Below, one piece after another: positions 47,650-61,232 of a stretch of DNA of 64,000 bases (positions are counted from its first letter, which is position 1; each line of letters opens with the position of its first letter). The translations under genes and the position numbers were made by a program. The notes under the pieces were generated by a model. It ran no database searches. It saw only the letters and a list, made by a program, of their open reading frames with translations, and was not told the origin of the DNA. The DNA lies in contig OZ005620.1 of assembly GCA_963930655.1 (NCBI GenBank), positions 22,607,501-22,671,500 on the forward strand. Direction: 5' to 3'. The DNA comes from Myrica gale (Eukaryota > Streptophyta > Magnoliopsida > Fagales > Myricaceae).

Positions 47650-50127
47650 CATGCATATTACTCCTGTGTTGTATTTATACCATTCTCTTAGAGCTGCTCC
47701 TAGACAATTGACGCAAAATGTTTTTGAGAAATCTTTGGAGCTCCTCTGAGGGACAACAATTTTTTAGTCTCCTATCCATGGGATATGAAGCAGGTCAGTG
47801 CGTTTATCTATTATTGTAAGGTTTAACAATGTAGAATTATAATATTATGTGCAGATGCTGGGATTATTACCGCCATCATCAGCACATAACTGGCTGAACT
47901 CTCATGGTAGCTCATCTGGTCTTATAGTTAAGAGGACCATCAGAGTGGATATCCCTGTTGACAAATATCCTAATGTATGAATAGACTTCGTGCTCCTGCG
48001 TGATTGGTTAGGGTTTTCTTTTCTACCATTCTTGATGTTGATTTGTTGTTACAGTATAATTTTGTTGGGCGCCTCCTTGGGCCTAGGGGGAACTCTCTTA
48101 AGCGAGTGGAAGCAAATACTGAGTGCCGTGTTCTCATCAGAGGCCGTGGTAGCATTAAGGATCCATCTAGGGTAAGGAAAAGATTTTCTTCTGTTGATCA
48201 TTGTGGATGCTGAAACTTTAATTTTTCACTGATGAATGAGGAAGTGCTCTCTAAAGTGGTTCATATTATAAATATATCTAGTGAAGTGCGGATTGATGAA
48301 GATAATGGATTGGCGTGACATTTGGAATAGCTTCTATCATACAGTTGAATTTTTACAAGTCCTAGTCCATATTTCTTGATTTCATGCTGGAAACCTGGTG
48401 ATTGTACATGAATGTTCGTTTTGGCCAATATGTATATTTTTACGTAATTATATAGCCATGTCTAACTCAAATCCCCTATAAGAATAGGATGGATGGTAAG
48501 ATCGTGTGTCCGTAATCAAGGACTGTCACTGTATAACGTGCCAGTTGAATTCATACCACATGTGAAGTGCAGATTTGTTGAATACCATATATTGCAAGTT
48601 TCAAGATGATTAAGCTGCACACTATGTGAATGTAAGGCATTGTAATAGATTCTATTTTGGAACCCTTTTCCCCATTTCGAAGCATATTTAAGGACCACTT
48701 TAGTAGGTATGACAAGCACGTCTCGTAACTTCTATGTTGTTGGAGAGAACTATTACATATTTACTTAAAACATTCCTTCTTTTTGGAGAGGCGTTAATTC
48801 AAAGGTTCACTTGTTTTTCCTTTTTGGGGCTACGTGGACTGATCTGGGATGCTTTCATGACTTTTGGATTCTCAAGATAGGCACATCTCTCGAGTTAGAT
48901 TTCAAACATTTTTTGTCTTGTTTTGATAGACTTCACTCTCAGATTGTCTTCAACTTTCCTTTCATGACTTCATGTCACGGCATGTAAGAGAAACCAGTTG
49001 GGATACTTCTCTGCTATTGGTGGCGGTTTCCTCGGAGCTTCATGAGGATCTCCGCTTATCTTGACTAGGATTCTGTTCATTTCTCAAGGTAGTTGACAAA
49101 CTTGGAAAGTAGGCTATGTTTGGTTTAGATCTCAAAACGTTTTCACAAATTTCTCACTCATTTTTTCATCAATTCCAATACTTTTTCACCAATCTCAATA
49201 ACATTTTCATCAATTCCAATACCTTTTCACCAATCCCAATAACTTTTTTATCAATTTCAATACCTTTTCACCGATCGCAATAACTTTTTACAAATTCCAA
49301 CGACTTTTAATACACTTTTCATCAATCCCAAGAGAATCTACACTACTTCCAAAAAAACACAAACACAAAAACGTGTTTTGAGATCTAAACCAAACATAGA
49401 CTTATTATCTTAACCAGTTTTGTTGAGTGCCTATTGGTCTTTCCAATTACTTTCCTTGTGATAAACTGCAAGCAGATTCTGATGTTCAACAAGATCATCT
49501 ATGCAAAAATGTTTGTGCTTTTCAAAGAACCAGCTTTTGACTCAATATAATATGGTTTAACCTTGTTCAGTTTTGTTGATTATTTTCTAGCTATTTACCA
49601 GCCTGAGCATAAAGTGCTAATGCTGTGTGCCAATTGAAATTATATTCCCATTCTCAGTGGTATTATGAGGATTTTAGTGTAGATTGGAGTAAAAATGACG
49701 TGTTGTTTTATGTTTTACAGGAAGAGATGATGAGGGGAAAACCAGGTTATGAGCATTTGAATGAACCTCTCCATATTCTAGTTGAGGCAGAATTACCAGT
49801 TGAAATAGTTGATGCACGACTTATGCAAGCATGTGAAATACTTGAAGATTTGCTGAAACCTGTAGTAAGTATCTGGTTGACCCTCCTTGTAAATCCTATT
49901 TGTTTGCTTTGCAAGCGTGTTTACCTCATTTGGATCAATCCGTACTTATGTGGTTCCCATTTATTTTTGTTATATAGGACGAGTTGCAGGATTTCTACAA
50001 GAAACAGCAACTACGAGAGCTAGCAATACTCAACGGTACACTGCGTGAGGAGGGTTCTCCTATGTCCGGTTCAGTTTCCCCCTTCCACAACAGCCTTGGT
50101 ATGAAGAGGGCCAAGACTAGGGGGTAA
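42433..50127 (+). CDS. STAR/quaking-type KH RNA-binding protein
   Basis: It resembles the Arabidopsis KH proteins At5g56140/At4g26480 (SPIN1-like group), which bind RNA and affect splicing and flowering. Exons: 42433-42575, 42690-42775, 46800-46945, 47855-47974, 48055-48171, 49721-49864, 49978-50127; 906 nt, 301 residues, in frame throughout. The N-terminus [20 protein letters not shown] is Ser/Pro/Ala-rich. The STAR dimerisation part follows ([20 protein letters not shown] at about 49-68). The KH domain begins about residue 145 ([20 protein letters not shown]) with the RNA-gripping loop GPRG at 174-177 and [20 protein letters not shown]; the Qua2-like end has [19 protein letters not shown]. 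The C-terminus is [20 protein letters not shown] plus RG. Intron 2 is 4 kb, swollen by a MULE, a MITE and a SINE. Compared with relatives, the change ARE to ACE in [12 protein letters not shown] is the only oddity seen. Confidence 0.95.
43300..44938. mobile_element. Mutator-like non-autonomous element with doubled ends, in KH intron 2
   Basis: Outer inverted ends of about 200 bp (43300-43500 and 44730-44938) begin GGAAAATTGGCAATATGGTC and end with its inverted counterpart. The 9-bp flanks TTTTTAATA (43291-43299) and TTATTAATA (44939-44947) match at 8 of 9, the size Mutator elements make. A second pair of the same repeats lies inside (about 43537-43720 and 44575-44710). The core is A/T-rich with no transposase. 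Recurring pieces are GTCACTAGGTTTATACC, GACGATTTAGTCACTATG and CGTCAATCCATTTAACGGA. Confidence 0.85.
45732..45952. mobile_element. MITE-like element in KH intron 2
   Basis: The left end GGTGTTTGCAAAACCAAGG and the inverted right end (GGTGTTTGCATAACCAAAA) agree at about 21 of 25 positions. The interior is 65-70% A/T with no coding. The right end carries the terminal motif twice in a row (near 45905-45930 and 45930-45952). The target-site duplication is not clear. Confidence 0.6.
46440..46535 (+). mobile_element. tRNA-derived SINE-like remnant in KH intron 2
   Basis: It shows an A-box-like TAGCTCGAATGGCACC, a B-box-like GGGTTCAAGACC 40 bases later, and ends in a run of A. The spacing fits an RNA polymerase III promoter. 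The rest of the body is short and no target-site duplication was found. Confidence 0.5.
47619..47645 (+). repeat. CT microsatellite in KH intron 3
   Basis: About 13 consecutive CT units form a polypyrimidine tract some 200 bp before the exon starting at 47855. Length variation is likely. Confidence 0.9.
49114..49399. mobile_element. MITE with 26-bp inverted ends and internal short tandem repeats, in KH intron 5
   Basis: It begins CTATGTTTGGTTTAGATCTC and ends with the inverse (GAGATCTAAACCAAACATAG); the arms agree over about 26 bp with one or two differences. The interior is a degenerate series of units like TTTTCACCAATCCCAATAAC every 20-25 bp. It has no coding capacity and no obvious target-site duplication. 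Confidence 0.82.
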
Positions 50128-50280
50128 TTGATCCCCAGTGTTAGAAGGCTTTGGGAGATTTGTGTGGTAGTTACTGCGAGTATACAGCAGTTCCGCGCTG
50201 CTGCAGTTGTTGCTGTCCCAGCCAAGACTACTAGACTAGGGGTACACGTCGTTCAGTTTCCCCCTTCCACAACAGCCTTG
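50069..50280 (+). repeat. 30-bp piece of the KH coding end repeated in its 3' UTR
   Basis: The block GTTCAGTTTCCCCCTTCCAC plus ten more bases at 50069-50098 (coding for SVSPFHNSL) is repeated without mismatch at 50251-50280, downstream of the stop. A GCCAAGACTA-type block next to it is also duplicated (50110 and 50221), but on the other side, so the order differs between copies. Confidence 0.85.
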
Positions 50281-50605
50281 AAGTGTGTTTCTCTTCTGTT
50301 AGGGGGGAGGCTTAAAGGTCAGGTGAAATGCTTATGTTAGTCTTGCATAAGTCAGTTTGGTCGGGACATGAGCCCTCCAAAGCCGTCTTTGTATTATTAG
50401 GTTATACTATAAGCCTGTGATGGCAGTTTTGTGTCTGGTGAGAAGTATGGTATGGTTTGCATACAGGTTGAAGGGAACAGCGATCTGTGTGTGTGTCGTG
50501 TGGGTTGGAATGTTATGAATTTTATTAAGTATAGTACTTTAGATTTTGATGGAAATCATTATTTCTTATCTGCTAGTCCAAAATTTGAATAGCCTCTCCT
50601 TCCAC

Positions 50606-51410
50606 CCGACTTCTTTTTTATAAGTCAATCTTATTAAAGATAAGAAAAACAAAGAACACATAACAACGGAGTCAACAGTACAAGAGATTATACTGAAAAC
50701 CCCTAATAACCCAACAACACAAAGGCCCAAATAAAAAGCGACAACAAAACAAGCAACAGTTGCACATCTCCCTCCCAAAATCCACCAAACAAAACAAAAC
50801 AAAACAAATACGCCTACAACCCTCTAGCCACTAGGCAATGCATGGAGAAATGATCTACAGACTCTCTCTCGCAATTGCACAAATCAAGCAAGAAAACCTC
50901 CCATGAATCCCTCCCCACAAACGCGTTATCAATCAACCCCCTAACAGTCCAACTCAAGATTTTGGGTATGATTGAATCAAAGACAATGTCCGCCCTTTCT
51001 TCTTAGTCTTCCTAGCAATCGAAGAAGACCCTTCATAATTAATCGAAGAATTCAATCCTTACAACTCTCTTAGCATCTTTCCCCCTGATTTTCTAGACTT
51101 TTTTGAATTACGCTGCACCCTATCTCGTTCCAAAACAACAAAGAGATTCCTCAGCTCTTTCTCGTGATCGTCACACGACACCCCAACCAAATGAAACAAT
51201 ATCTAAGACTCATTCCGGAGATTTTCCCACCAAATCGTCACTAGGGAGACGACCCTCCAAGGGGTCTACAGTCACCCGTTCCCTCACTGTATCGCTTAGA
51301 AGCTCGCCATCCTCCGTTCCGTCGCTAGAGAATGTGACTCAGGATCATGTCCAAATGAGCACTAGTATACCGACGGGAGTTTTAAGAGAGTTTCTGCCTG
51401 TCTCATGAAT
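50606..51410 (-). mobile_element. ORF1-only LINE derivative, second copy
   Basis: The minus strand starts with a T-run at 50606-50613, and the 3' end TCTCTTGTACTGTTGACTCC matches that of the element at 849-3026. Inward is ORF1 ending RKSGGKMLRELKGLNSSINY, preceded by GKSPE and VLDIVSFG. As in the first copy, ORF1 runs directly into the 3' tail with no ORF2. It is 5'-truncated near 51410 and the frame is broken. It lies 480 bp beyond the KH stop codon. Confidence 0.8.
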
Positions 51411-51499
51411 ACTCAATTGCTCAGAAATAAAATAAATAAATTAGCTTTGTTGGCAGGCCTAGTTATAAGATAGATACTGAGAGCCTTGTGAATATTTTT

Positions 51500-52560
51500 C
51501 ATTACATATAAAATAGCAGAAAACTAGACTTATTTTGTTCTCCAAAATAGTACCATTAATTGCATACAATTTATTTTCCCAGTATTCCGTACTCTCTCTA
51601 GTAAAATCCAATAAAAAATACAGAGAAACATCCATTCACTTGCTCTCCTACTGCTTGAAAAAACTTAAAATTCATCCTGCAACAGATATCTGTAGCATTT
51701 GGTTGCATACTGATGCAAATCAAGGAGTTGGACTTGTACGTGACCAAGGAGCTGGACTTGTTGAGCATACACATGGGAATGGAGCTCAAGACCCTTTGTC
51801 ACTTCCTAGTGGCCCAATTACAAGACTTAGAGCCAAACGTTTCAAGGAAGCACTCAATGGGCTAATCCAAGAAAGTTGGGCTGATTTTGAAAATACCAAG
51901 ATGGGCTCTAATAATAATCAACGCCTAATCCATGTCATCAGGGCAAGTGAAGAGACTCATTTCCATGCACCAACGTGAACAATAACGTTTGACCCTTTAT
52001 GAGCTCCATTTTATTGAGTTTCAAGGCTATTTAATAGGGGAATGAACTTGGTCTTTGCTGGGGCATGATCAGTACATTGTACCTGGTCCTTTAGCTATTT
52101 TTGGCTGCCTCTAGTAGTCAAAGAGGCCTAATTTCGTGGGAACCTGTTATGGTAATATTTATGTGGCTTTAATGCTATAGTTATGGCTTTCCTATTCTTG
52201 GAGGGATGTTCCAAGTATTTAGATGGTCATTTCCGCGTGAACAGTAACTTCGAATTCAATATTGATTTTTCAGATCATTTGAGAGGTCTTGTGTTCCTCT
52301 TGGTTCTTCAAAGAACTTTTTGAACTTATCAAGTTCATCTTGTGGCGTTCAAGCAACTGAAACTTATCACCTAGATTTCTTGGTGTGACGTTTCAATCCT
52401 TCGTAGTCTTGGTTCATCACCTGGTCAGGTGAAGGGTCAAGGCTCAACAAATCTTGTCTTCACGATCTTGGGGTTTCAATCCATCATTGTTATCGGGTTT
52501 CATCACAATTGTTGGTGGAGTTCATATCACATACTAAACTATATACACTGCAAATTCTGG
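51500..52560 (+). mobile_element. Gypsy-type LTR retrotransposon end (fossil)
   Basis: The plus strand at about 51770-51890 reads LPSGPITRLRAKRFKEALNG, then LIQESWADF, a signature of the C-terminal end of plant Ty3/Gypsy polyproteins. The following 600 bp, without coding, are probably an LTR or its remains. The 5' parts are not seen; the element is a broken end piece. Confidence 0.65.
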
Positions 52561-52707
52561 GAATGAATTTAAGGTTTCATACGAACATCTTAAGGTCGAC
52601 AATCTATTATGGGAAAAGCAAATATAAAGGAACTTGACAGCCTGAGAAGCTTCAGTCTCAGTTGCCATTATGGAAGAAGATGGCTATAGAGGCTCAAATA
52701 TATTAAT

Positions 52708-54629
52708 TCACACCTCCTCTCCCTCTTCATCATCAAGATCGTCAATTCCAACCCAACGAGTGAATGCAAAAAGAAATTCTTTGAAGTTCACCATTCCATT
52801 TTTATCCCAGTCCATCTCTTCTGCAAAAGGTGAAAAACAAACTCAAAAAGTTAAACATTATTGCAAAATATGCTGAACTCTAATTATCAGATGAGAAAAC
52901 TCTAATCTATGTAAATCCACCATCATTATCATAGCATGTCAGATTCAGAAATGTTTAGTTTTCGTCAAGCACGAGTATCTCTGTGAAAGTCATTTACAAT
53001 ACTGCAAAAAGATCTTCAAGCAATCCCACTCCTTATCAAACCAATGGAATTCAGATCTTCAAGCAATGCACATCAATTTCGAGTCAATTTCTAAGTTCCA
53101 TAAACAGTTAACAAAAGTATACAATCCAGTTTGACCAGCAAATGTACCGCCATGAATCGTCTGCTACCAATGTAAGCTTCCTTTGCATAATGCGCATGCA
53201 CATAACCATGCCTCAAAACATATTAAGCATATGAGCCTTATCTCTGTTAATGCAGAGAGCGCGAGAGAGCTTACCAAATCTTTTCATGGCTATTTGTCCA
53301 GAAGAACGCTCTCCGGATGAAGTTTCATTGATGGCCTGGACCATCTCACTCTTGCTGACATAACCATCCTTGTTCTTGTCCAAGAAGACGAATGCATCTA
53401 CCAATGTTTCAATTGTGGCTTCAAGTTTGGGCATCCCCATGGTTGATTTCTAGCAATGTCAAGGTTTCCAAGAAAAAAAAAAGAGCAGTACTACTGAGAA
53501 CAGATCTATTCAAGATGCCAGTTGGAGAAGCCAGGATGGCCAAATGCTAATCTCCTACTCTGCATCTTTTACATAACTAAAATTATCTAACCACCGCTTG
53601 ACTGACACTGAGCAGTGGTTTGAGGTTTTTGGGCCACAAAAAGGTCACTCTATAGAAGCTCTTTGGCGGTTCTTCAAATTTTGGTTGATGGATAAAATTC
53701 AACCCTCCAAAGAAGCATATTGACATTTTTCAGATACAGGGCCAACCAAATCTAGACATAGGTACTCGTATGCATGCTCCATGTGGAGAAAGACATATGT
53801 TAGTTCCACATAACTACGAGTACAAAAGTAATGTCATACAACAGAAGGATTGGGAATTCTCTACATAAGAAGGCATATCCCTTTCTCTAAAAAGGATAAT
53901 TTTAGTTTCTTTAAGTGAAGTGATATTCAGTAAGAAAGATAGATTATCTACAAAAAGTAAAAAGAAATTTAGCAGTAAAAAAGGCATAACGCATATGGAA
54001 GGAGACACCCTTCTCTTAGAGAGAGGATATTAGGTCTATACCTGCCAAAGGAAACTCAAAACCAAAAAAGACAGCAAATATTTTCTGGATACAGAATGAA
54101 GGACAGTTGGGTCATCTTTGAGAAGATAGACAAGGCAGAGAAGTACAATGAACTCATTGAACTTCATACCCATATCCTCGTTAATATCGCATGCCTCAAA
54201 GAGATCTTTGATTTCCTCTTCTGTAAATTGAATTTCCAGCTTAAGGAAGCATTTTTTCAACTCTTCATGATCTATTGAGCCATTTGAATCCTCGTCTACA
54301 GGGAAAAAATATGAACTCAGATATCTAAGCAGCTATAGAACATATAAAGACGAGAGAGTCTCCATGTGTGTAACATAGGATCGATCATCCATCTATTGTA
54401 TGTGTGCAACGGACAGAAAATGCTACCCACCAAATTGCTCAAAAGTCACTTTGCAATTTCTTAAGCTCTCGTCGATTTTTGGGAATTTCAAGATTACGCT
54501 GTTGAATGATTTCATGCTACTTCCTGCAGCTGCTCTTTGCTTCATAGTTTCGACAACTTTCGCTTCAAGTTTTGTTTCCAGTATGCAAACCTTTTCAGGT
54601 GATTCCTTTTTTCGCACTATATTCCCCAT
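52708..54629 (-). CDS. CML21: EF-hand calcium-binding protein, CML21-like
   Basis: Calcium sensor of the calmodulin-like group. Exons: 54629-54431, 54295-54093, 53449-53275, 52820-52708; 690 nt and 229 residues, the same length as Arabidopsis CML21. The start MGNIVRKKESPEK has Gly2, so N-myristoylation and membrane attachment are possible (inference). Four EF-hand loops are visible: 67-78 (DEDSNGSIDHEE), 103-114 (DINEDMGMKFNE, with Gly at an unusual place), 158-169 (DKNKDGYVSKSE) and 196-207 (DWDKNGMVNFKE). Loops 1, 3 and 4 have the normal Asp/Glu ligands; loop 2 looks weaker. The C-terminus is acidic (DDLDDEEGEE). The donor after exon 2 (GTATCC) is weak but keeps the frame. It is convergent with the KH gene and divergent from the E2 gene. 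Confidence 0.94.
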
Positions 54630-55600
54630 TGTCACTTGAGTAGTCGAAATGGGATGCAGGAAACTGACCAAGAATGTGTCTAACCATATAAAGGGAAAAA
54701 CACGAAAATGTTAGAAAAGATCTAAGTACTTGCAGCACGAGAAGGAGCAAATTGTGCAGTATGACATCTTAGTTATTTCAGTCCATGAGATGAATCTGCC
54801 AGTATCAGTTCAAGCAGATGAACAAAAGAACAGCCAACTGGCAAAGGATTCATAAGCACTCCTATGATTAAGAACTCATTACGTTGCGACTCCTACCAAC
54901 TCTATGAATTCTCTCTTCGTTGCTGCTGCTACTCATATCGTAATATGTGAATGGACGGTGTTCTGATGGGTGAGATACACATATGTAGGAGCACAGAACA
55001 TACATCCTGCTGATATTCACGCTCAGATACAATCTGATCGATCTTTTTTCCCATTGACTAACCAATGAAGTTGAATTTCAGCCTTTCCACGTCGATGTGG
55101 GAGAGCCTAAATTAGCTGAATATTTCTTGGCTTGATCATCCTCTAATTAGTTGAAGAGGAGATGTAGGAAAATAAGTAATTTTCAAAGTTTTCCATTTTT
55201 CTTTCTTGCGTTTCTAGCAGACAAACCGGAAGTAAAGGTCACCTCACAACCCTGCTAGAATTCTCGTTGGCGATTCAATGATAAAATGATCCAATCCTTT
55301 TAAATTTCTACCACTGGAAAAGAAAAAAACGAAAAAGCATGAGAAAGAGATAGATATGAGGTATAGCCCAGCAAACAAAGTGCATACCTTCTTCCCAGCT
55401 CCCCTTGCAGAAAAGTCAGACAAGATCAGAAGCACAAGTAGGTATCAAGACCCAGAACTACACTGGGAAATTGCTTCTGTTACCGAACCTTAGATAGTCA
55501 TCAACCAACCGATGAAGGAAAGAACCGAATCAGAGGAGGAAAAACGAGAGAAAAAGACCCCCGGAAGAGAGAGAAACAACAGCTGCAGTTTCTTGGAAAG
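54630..55600 (-). other. 5' leader and promoter region of the CML21-like gene
   Basis: No other gene is seen. The region upstream of the ATG probably contains leader exon(s) and intron(s), since splice-like sites occur near 54680 and 55390, but their borders cannot be fixed without transcripts. Confidence 0.4.
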
Positions 55601-56083
55601 CTAATATGTGCAAAAAGGATGTTGCGGAGGTTTCCGAAAGATCTATGCTAAAGTTGAGGAAATGAAGTGGTGGTGGGGTTTGTTAGCCAGTCTCTGAACG
55701 TTCGTCGTTGTCTCATTGGATTTGGAAGCAATGTTTGTGCTCCGCCCACCACGTATTGTCCTCCTCAGGATCTAGGCACTTTCATATTCCCCATCAAAAA
55801 CAGCCTTCGCTGACTTTCACAAACATACCAAAAACGAACGGATGTCCATCGGAAAGGGGCTCGAGAAAATAGGATAAAGATTATTTCTTTGGGTTATGAT
55901 AATTAGATTAGAAGACCCAATAAGCAGAACAAAAGTGGTCAGAACGTGCAGTTCCTTACACGTTACATGGAAATTGTCACAGTTTTTGTGTGGAAGAGAT
56001 TGCAGAGAGCTTTATTGGTAGTTGATTAAAATTCCTTACATAAAACAACAAATAAATCTGTTGATGACAAGACATGATACTGA
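55601..56083. other. Spacer, no gene seen
   Basis: No coherent coding or recognised repeat on either strand. Confidence 0.5.
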
Positions 56084-56290
56084 TTCTTTTTTTTTCTTCC
56101 AAGTATTAGTTAATATTAAACAACAAGCAGTATATACAGGGTACAAAACAAACCCCCTTTAAGGGGGTCAAAGCCTTCAAAAACCCATGGAAAACTCGAA
56201 TGGGGACCACAAAACTCGAATGGGCATCCCACTTTCTGCTGAATCAGTATCGAGACTGATTCAGCATAAAGTGGGATGCACCTGATTGTT
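56084..56290 (-). repeat. LINE-tail-like remnant with a 25-bp stem inverted repeat
   Basis: A T-run at 56087-56095 followed on the minus strand by a TTTGTACCCTGTATATACTG-type end resembles a LINE 3' tail. At 56224-56279 two arms starting GCATCCCACTTT pair over 25 bp with one mismatch around a 6-base loop (ATCGAG). A smaller palindrome, ACCCCCTTTAAGGGGGT, lies at about 56153-56169. Coding is absent. Confidence 0.5.
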
Positions 56291-58288
56291 GCACGGGTGT
56301 CCCCGGTTCAAAACAGAATCTCTAAGATAAGCTTACTCTACGCTGCCATTTTTAGCTGTGTGGGGATTGACTGTATATTAATTATTCCTAATGACAAGTC
56401 TTATGCATTACAAAATGGGCAGTTTAGGAGATGTAGTGCTTCACGAGAGATATTTATTCAGCCCCGCTAATAAGAATACAGGTCCACAGATATTTATAGC
56501 ATTCCTTCTCGTGTTCTTTTGTCCACGACATATAATTGAACCAGTCTACACTTCGATCGGCTTACGCTCAATTATGCTCAAGTGGCCCCCCGTTTAGTTA
56601 TGCTTTGGGATATTCGTTTGCCACTCAAGTGTCTTTTCTTTGTGGGAATTTGCAGTGAATTGTTATGATCGGATTAGTGACAATGGGATACACGTAGGGG
56701 GAAAAAAAGACAATGGGATGCACGTCGTTTTGGGGCTCCAAAATACCAACTTCACACTCGTGATTGGCTCATAAAACGTGCGGCTTGATTTACCTTTTAG
56801 GAAGTTTAGCAAAAGAGATTTACCTTTTAGGAAAGTAGAAGTGCCAGAACAAACGAATCATAAACCAATGAAAGAAGCAAATAAGGCGAATAACATAAAG
56901 ACCGGGGAAACGAAAAAAAATGTTGGTCTTGCACATCGAAGAATCATTTCTTGTTCACTTGCTTAGCAAATGTGAAAGGGTTACCAAACTTCACTCTCGA
57001 TTATGGCTGTCATGTATTATAGTATTGGAATGTGTCTATTCTTGTTGTCTTTCTTCATGGATCTCTGTCATTGGTTTTACTAGGATACAATGAATATCAC
57101 TCTGGCATGAGGAAGACCTTTTCTGGCTGGATTCTCTCAAGAACTTTTTTTTCCTTGATTCTCTTGGCTTTTAATTTCTCTGTGACTTGCAAAGAGGAGA
57201 GAACAAAAATGTATCCTCTGAGAGGGAATACTTCTTTCCCAGTCAAAAAGTGTTCGTCTTCATCTTTCAACTTCGCATCTACAAACCATTGGCTCAGTGA
57301 GAGAGAGAGAGAGGACAAAAAAAAAGCTTCATATCTAAATTGGGTTTACAAAAGAAAGTCTTGAGATTCTTTCTACGCTTTGGGAGATAAACAAACATTT
57401 GTCATAAGATGTCTATATGCTTAGCATTGAGTTTATACTCAGTAATTAGAGATCTTAAGGAGCTCTGCAACTCTTTAAGACTAGATTTTGATGCAGCACT
57501 TGGAATACTTCATCTGATCTTTCACTGACGAGCTCAAGGAGGTCACCTGAGACATGCAAAAGTTGGGGGTTCTTCCACTTTGAACTTTTCTCTAGCTAAG
57601 CTCTGCCATTCCTCCCATAGATAGAGAGTAGTTCTCTTAACAAACAGTAGATCCGAAGAGACTTCTTACTCCATTTGACATCAGCTTCTGCCAAGTGCCA
57701 ATCATGGGATCTCATAGAGCCAGGCTATGTGCACTACACTACTAAAGGGGTCGGGCAAGAAAGGTTGGATGGCAAAGCATATTTGCAACAGAATCGGGAG
57801 AGAACTAATTCAATATAAATCCAATTCTTTCATATATATATATATATATATATATTTTTGAAATTCAATATTTTTTTTTTTGAGTAAATACAAATTTTCT
57901 TTTATTGACTCGAAACCGAAATTTCTTAAATAATAGGTTCTTTCTACATAGGATATATTTTTAAAAAACAACAATTATAATTTTAAAATATTAATCGGTA
58001 GTATTTTATTTGACAGGAAACAAATTAAAATAGAAGAGAAAATAAAATAAAAAAAAGAAATCGAGGCAGATTATAGCGAACCCTTACGTGAAGAGTTAGG
58101 GTCCTAATATTAGGGTCTTAAGAGGTCCTAATAGATGTCTGAGATGTTACCAACATATTAATAAATAGCATGGGAAGTCAGATGTGTTTTATCTCTCTAT
58201 TCATTAATGTGTTGACAACATACCAACGCTCCAATGTTATTCATTAATATGTCACTAGGACCTCTTTAGACTATAAGCTTAGTACCCT
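56291..58288. other. Spacer before the E2 gene
   Basis: No gene is recognised. It holds a 17-bp direct repeat GATTTACCTTTTAGGAA (near 56787 and 56816), a TA microsatellite at about 57833-57854, and an A/T-rich stretch to 58060. A minus-strand open frame at 57097-57318 is lysine/glutamate-rich but unassigned. The minus strand at 57400-57780 has coding-like pieces that could not be assigned. Confidence 0.5.
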
Positions 58289-58289
58289 T

Positions 58290-58410
58290 TATATATAATC
58301 AGCCACCCGTCACCACCACCTTTCAACCCATTCACTCATCAGCGAACACTAGCGTTCGGAGACTCTCTCTCTCTCCTTTCGGCCCCCGCAATCTCTCTCG
58401 CTCTCTAAAG
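58290..58410 (+). promoter_or_regulatory. TATA box and leader exon of the E2 gene
   Basis: TATATATAA starts at 58290. The CT-rich stretch 58360-58410 fits a plant E2 leader exon ending CTCTAAAG before GTCTGTAG. A matching acceptor TTATTCTAG ends at 59026, 33 bp before the start codon, so a leader intron of about 615 bp is likely. Leader introns are common in this gene family. Confidence 0.6.
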
Positions 58411-59059
58411 GTCTGTAGATATCTCATCCTCTCTCCCTGTCTATCTCAGTTCGATTATGGAACTTTCTTTTTTCCCCCAAAAGTTTTAGGGTTGGATTAT
58501 TGCTTCGATGCTTGTTTATTTATATTTGTTGATGGATATGTTGGCTCAGAATCTTGCGTTTTCTAAGAAGGGGGATACTACGACTACACGTTATTCAGTA
58601 TTAAATTATTATAATTACTTTATTGACTATATTGACCAAAATATGAATTTCAATATGTTTCCTGACTGAATAGATCGTCCTGTGCCCGCGGACGATTTCA
58701 GATTATTTATTTATTTTGGATTTATTGTTTATTCCTTATACTTTTATATTTTCAATTTTATACCCCTGTTTGCGATATGGTTTATTTGATAATTTTTGCG
58801 ATATAAAGTAATTGAATTGGTGATAAGTATGTGCAGGTTTCGATGAATTAAGTAATAGAAAAATCCAATCTTGTTGACATATTTTCAATTTTTAGCTGCC
58901 ACTTTGTTGCTGAGAGGAGTGGCAAAGCCATTTTTTGTAAGGGGTGTCAGATTAGCTTGAGCGTACGGAATCGTTTTTCTTCAATGGGTTTTGATTTGGC
59001 CTCTCTTGTATGTTTATTTATTCTAGGCTTCAGTGAAGTTTCGGAGAGGCGATTTTCTG

Positions 59060-61232
<2,173 letters not shown>

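Noticed and set aside
56224-56279. MicroRNA precursor
   Set aside because: The stem is only 25 bp with a 6-base loop, too short for a normal plant precursor, and nearly perfect rather than miRNA-like.
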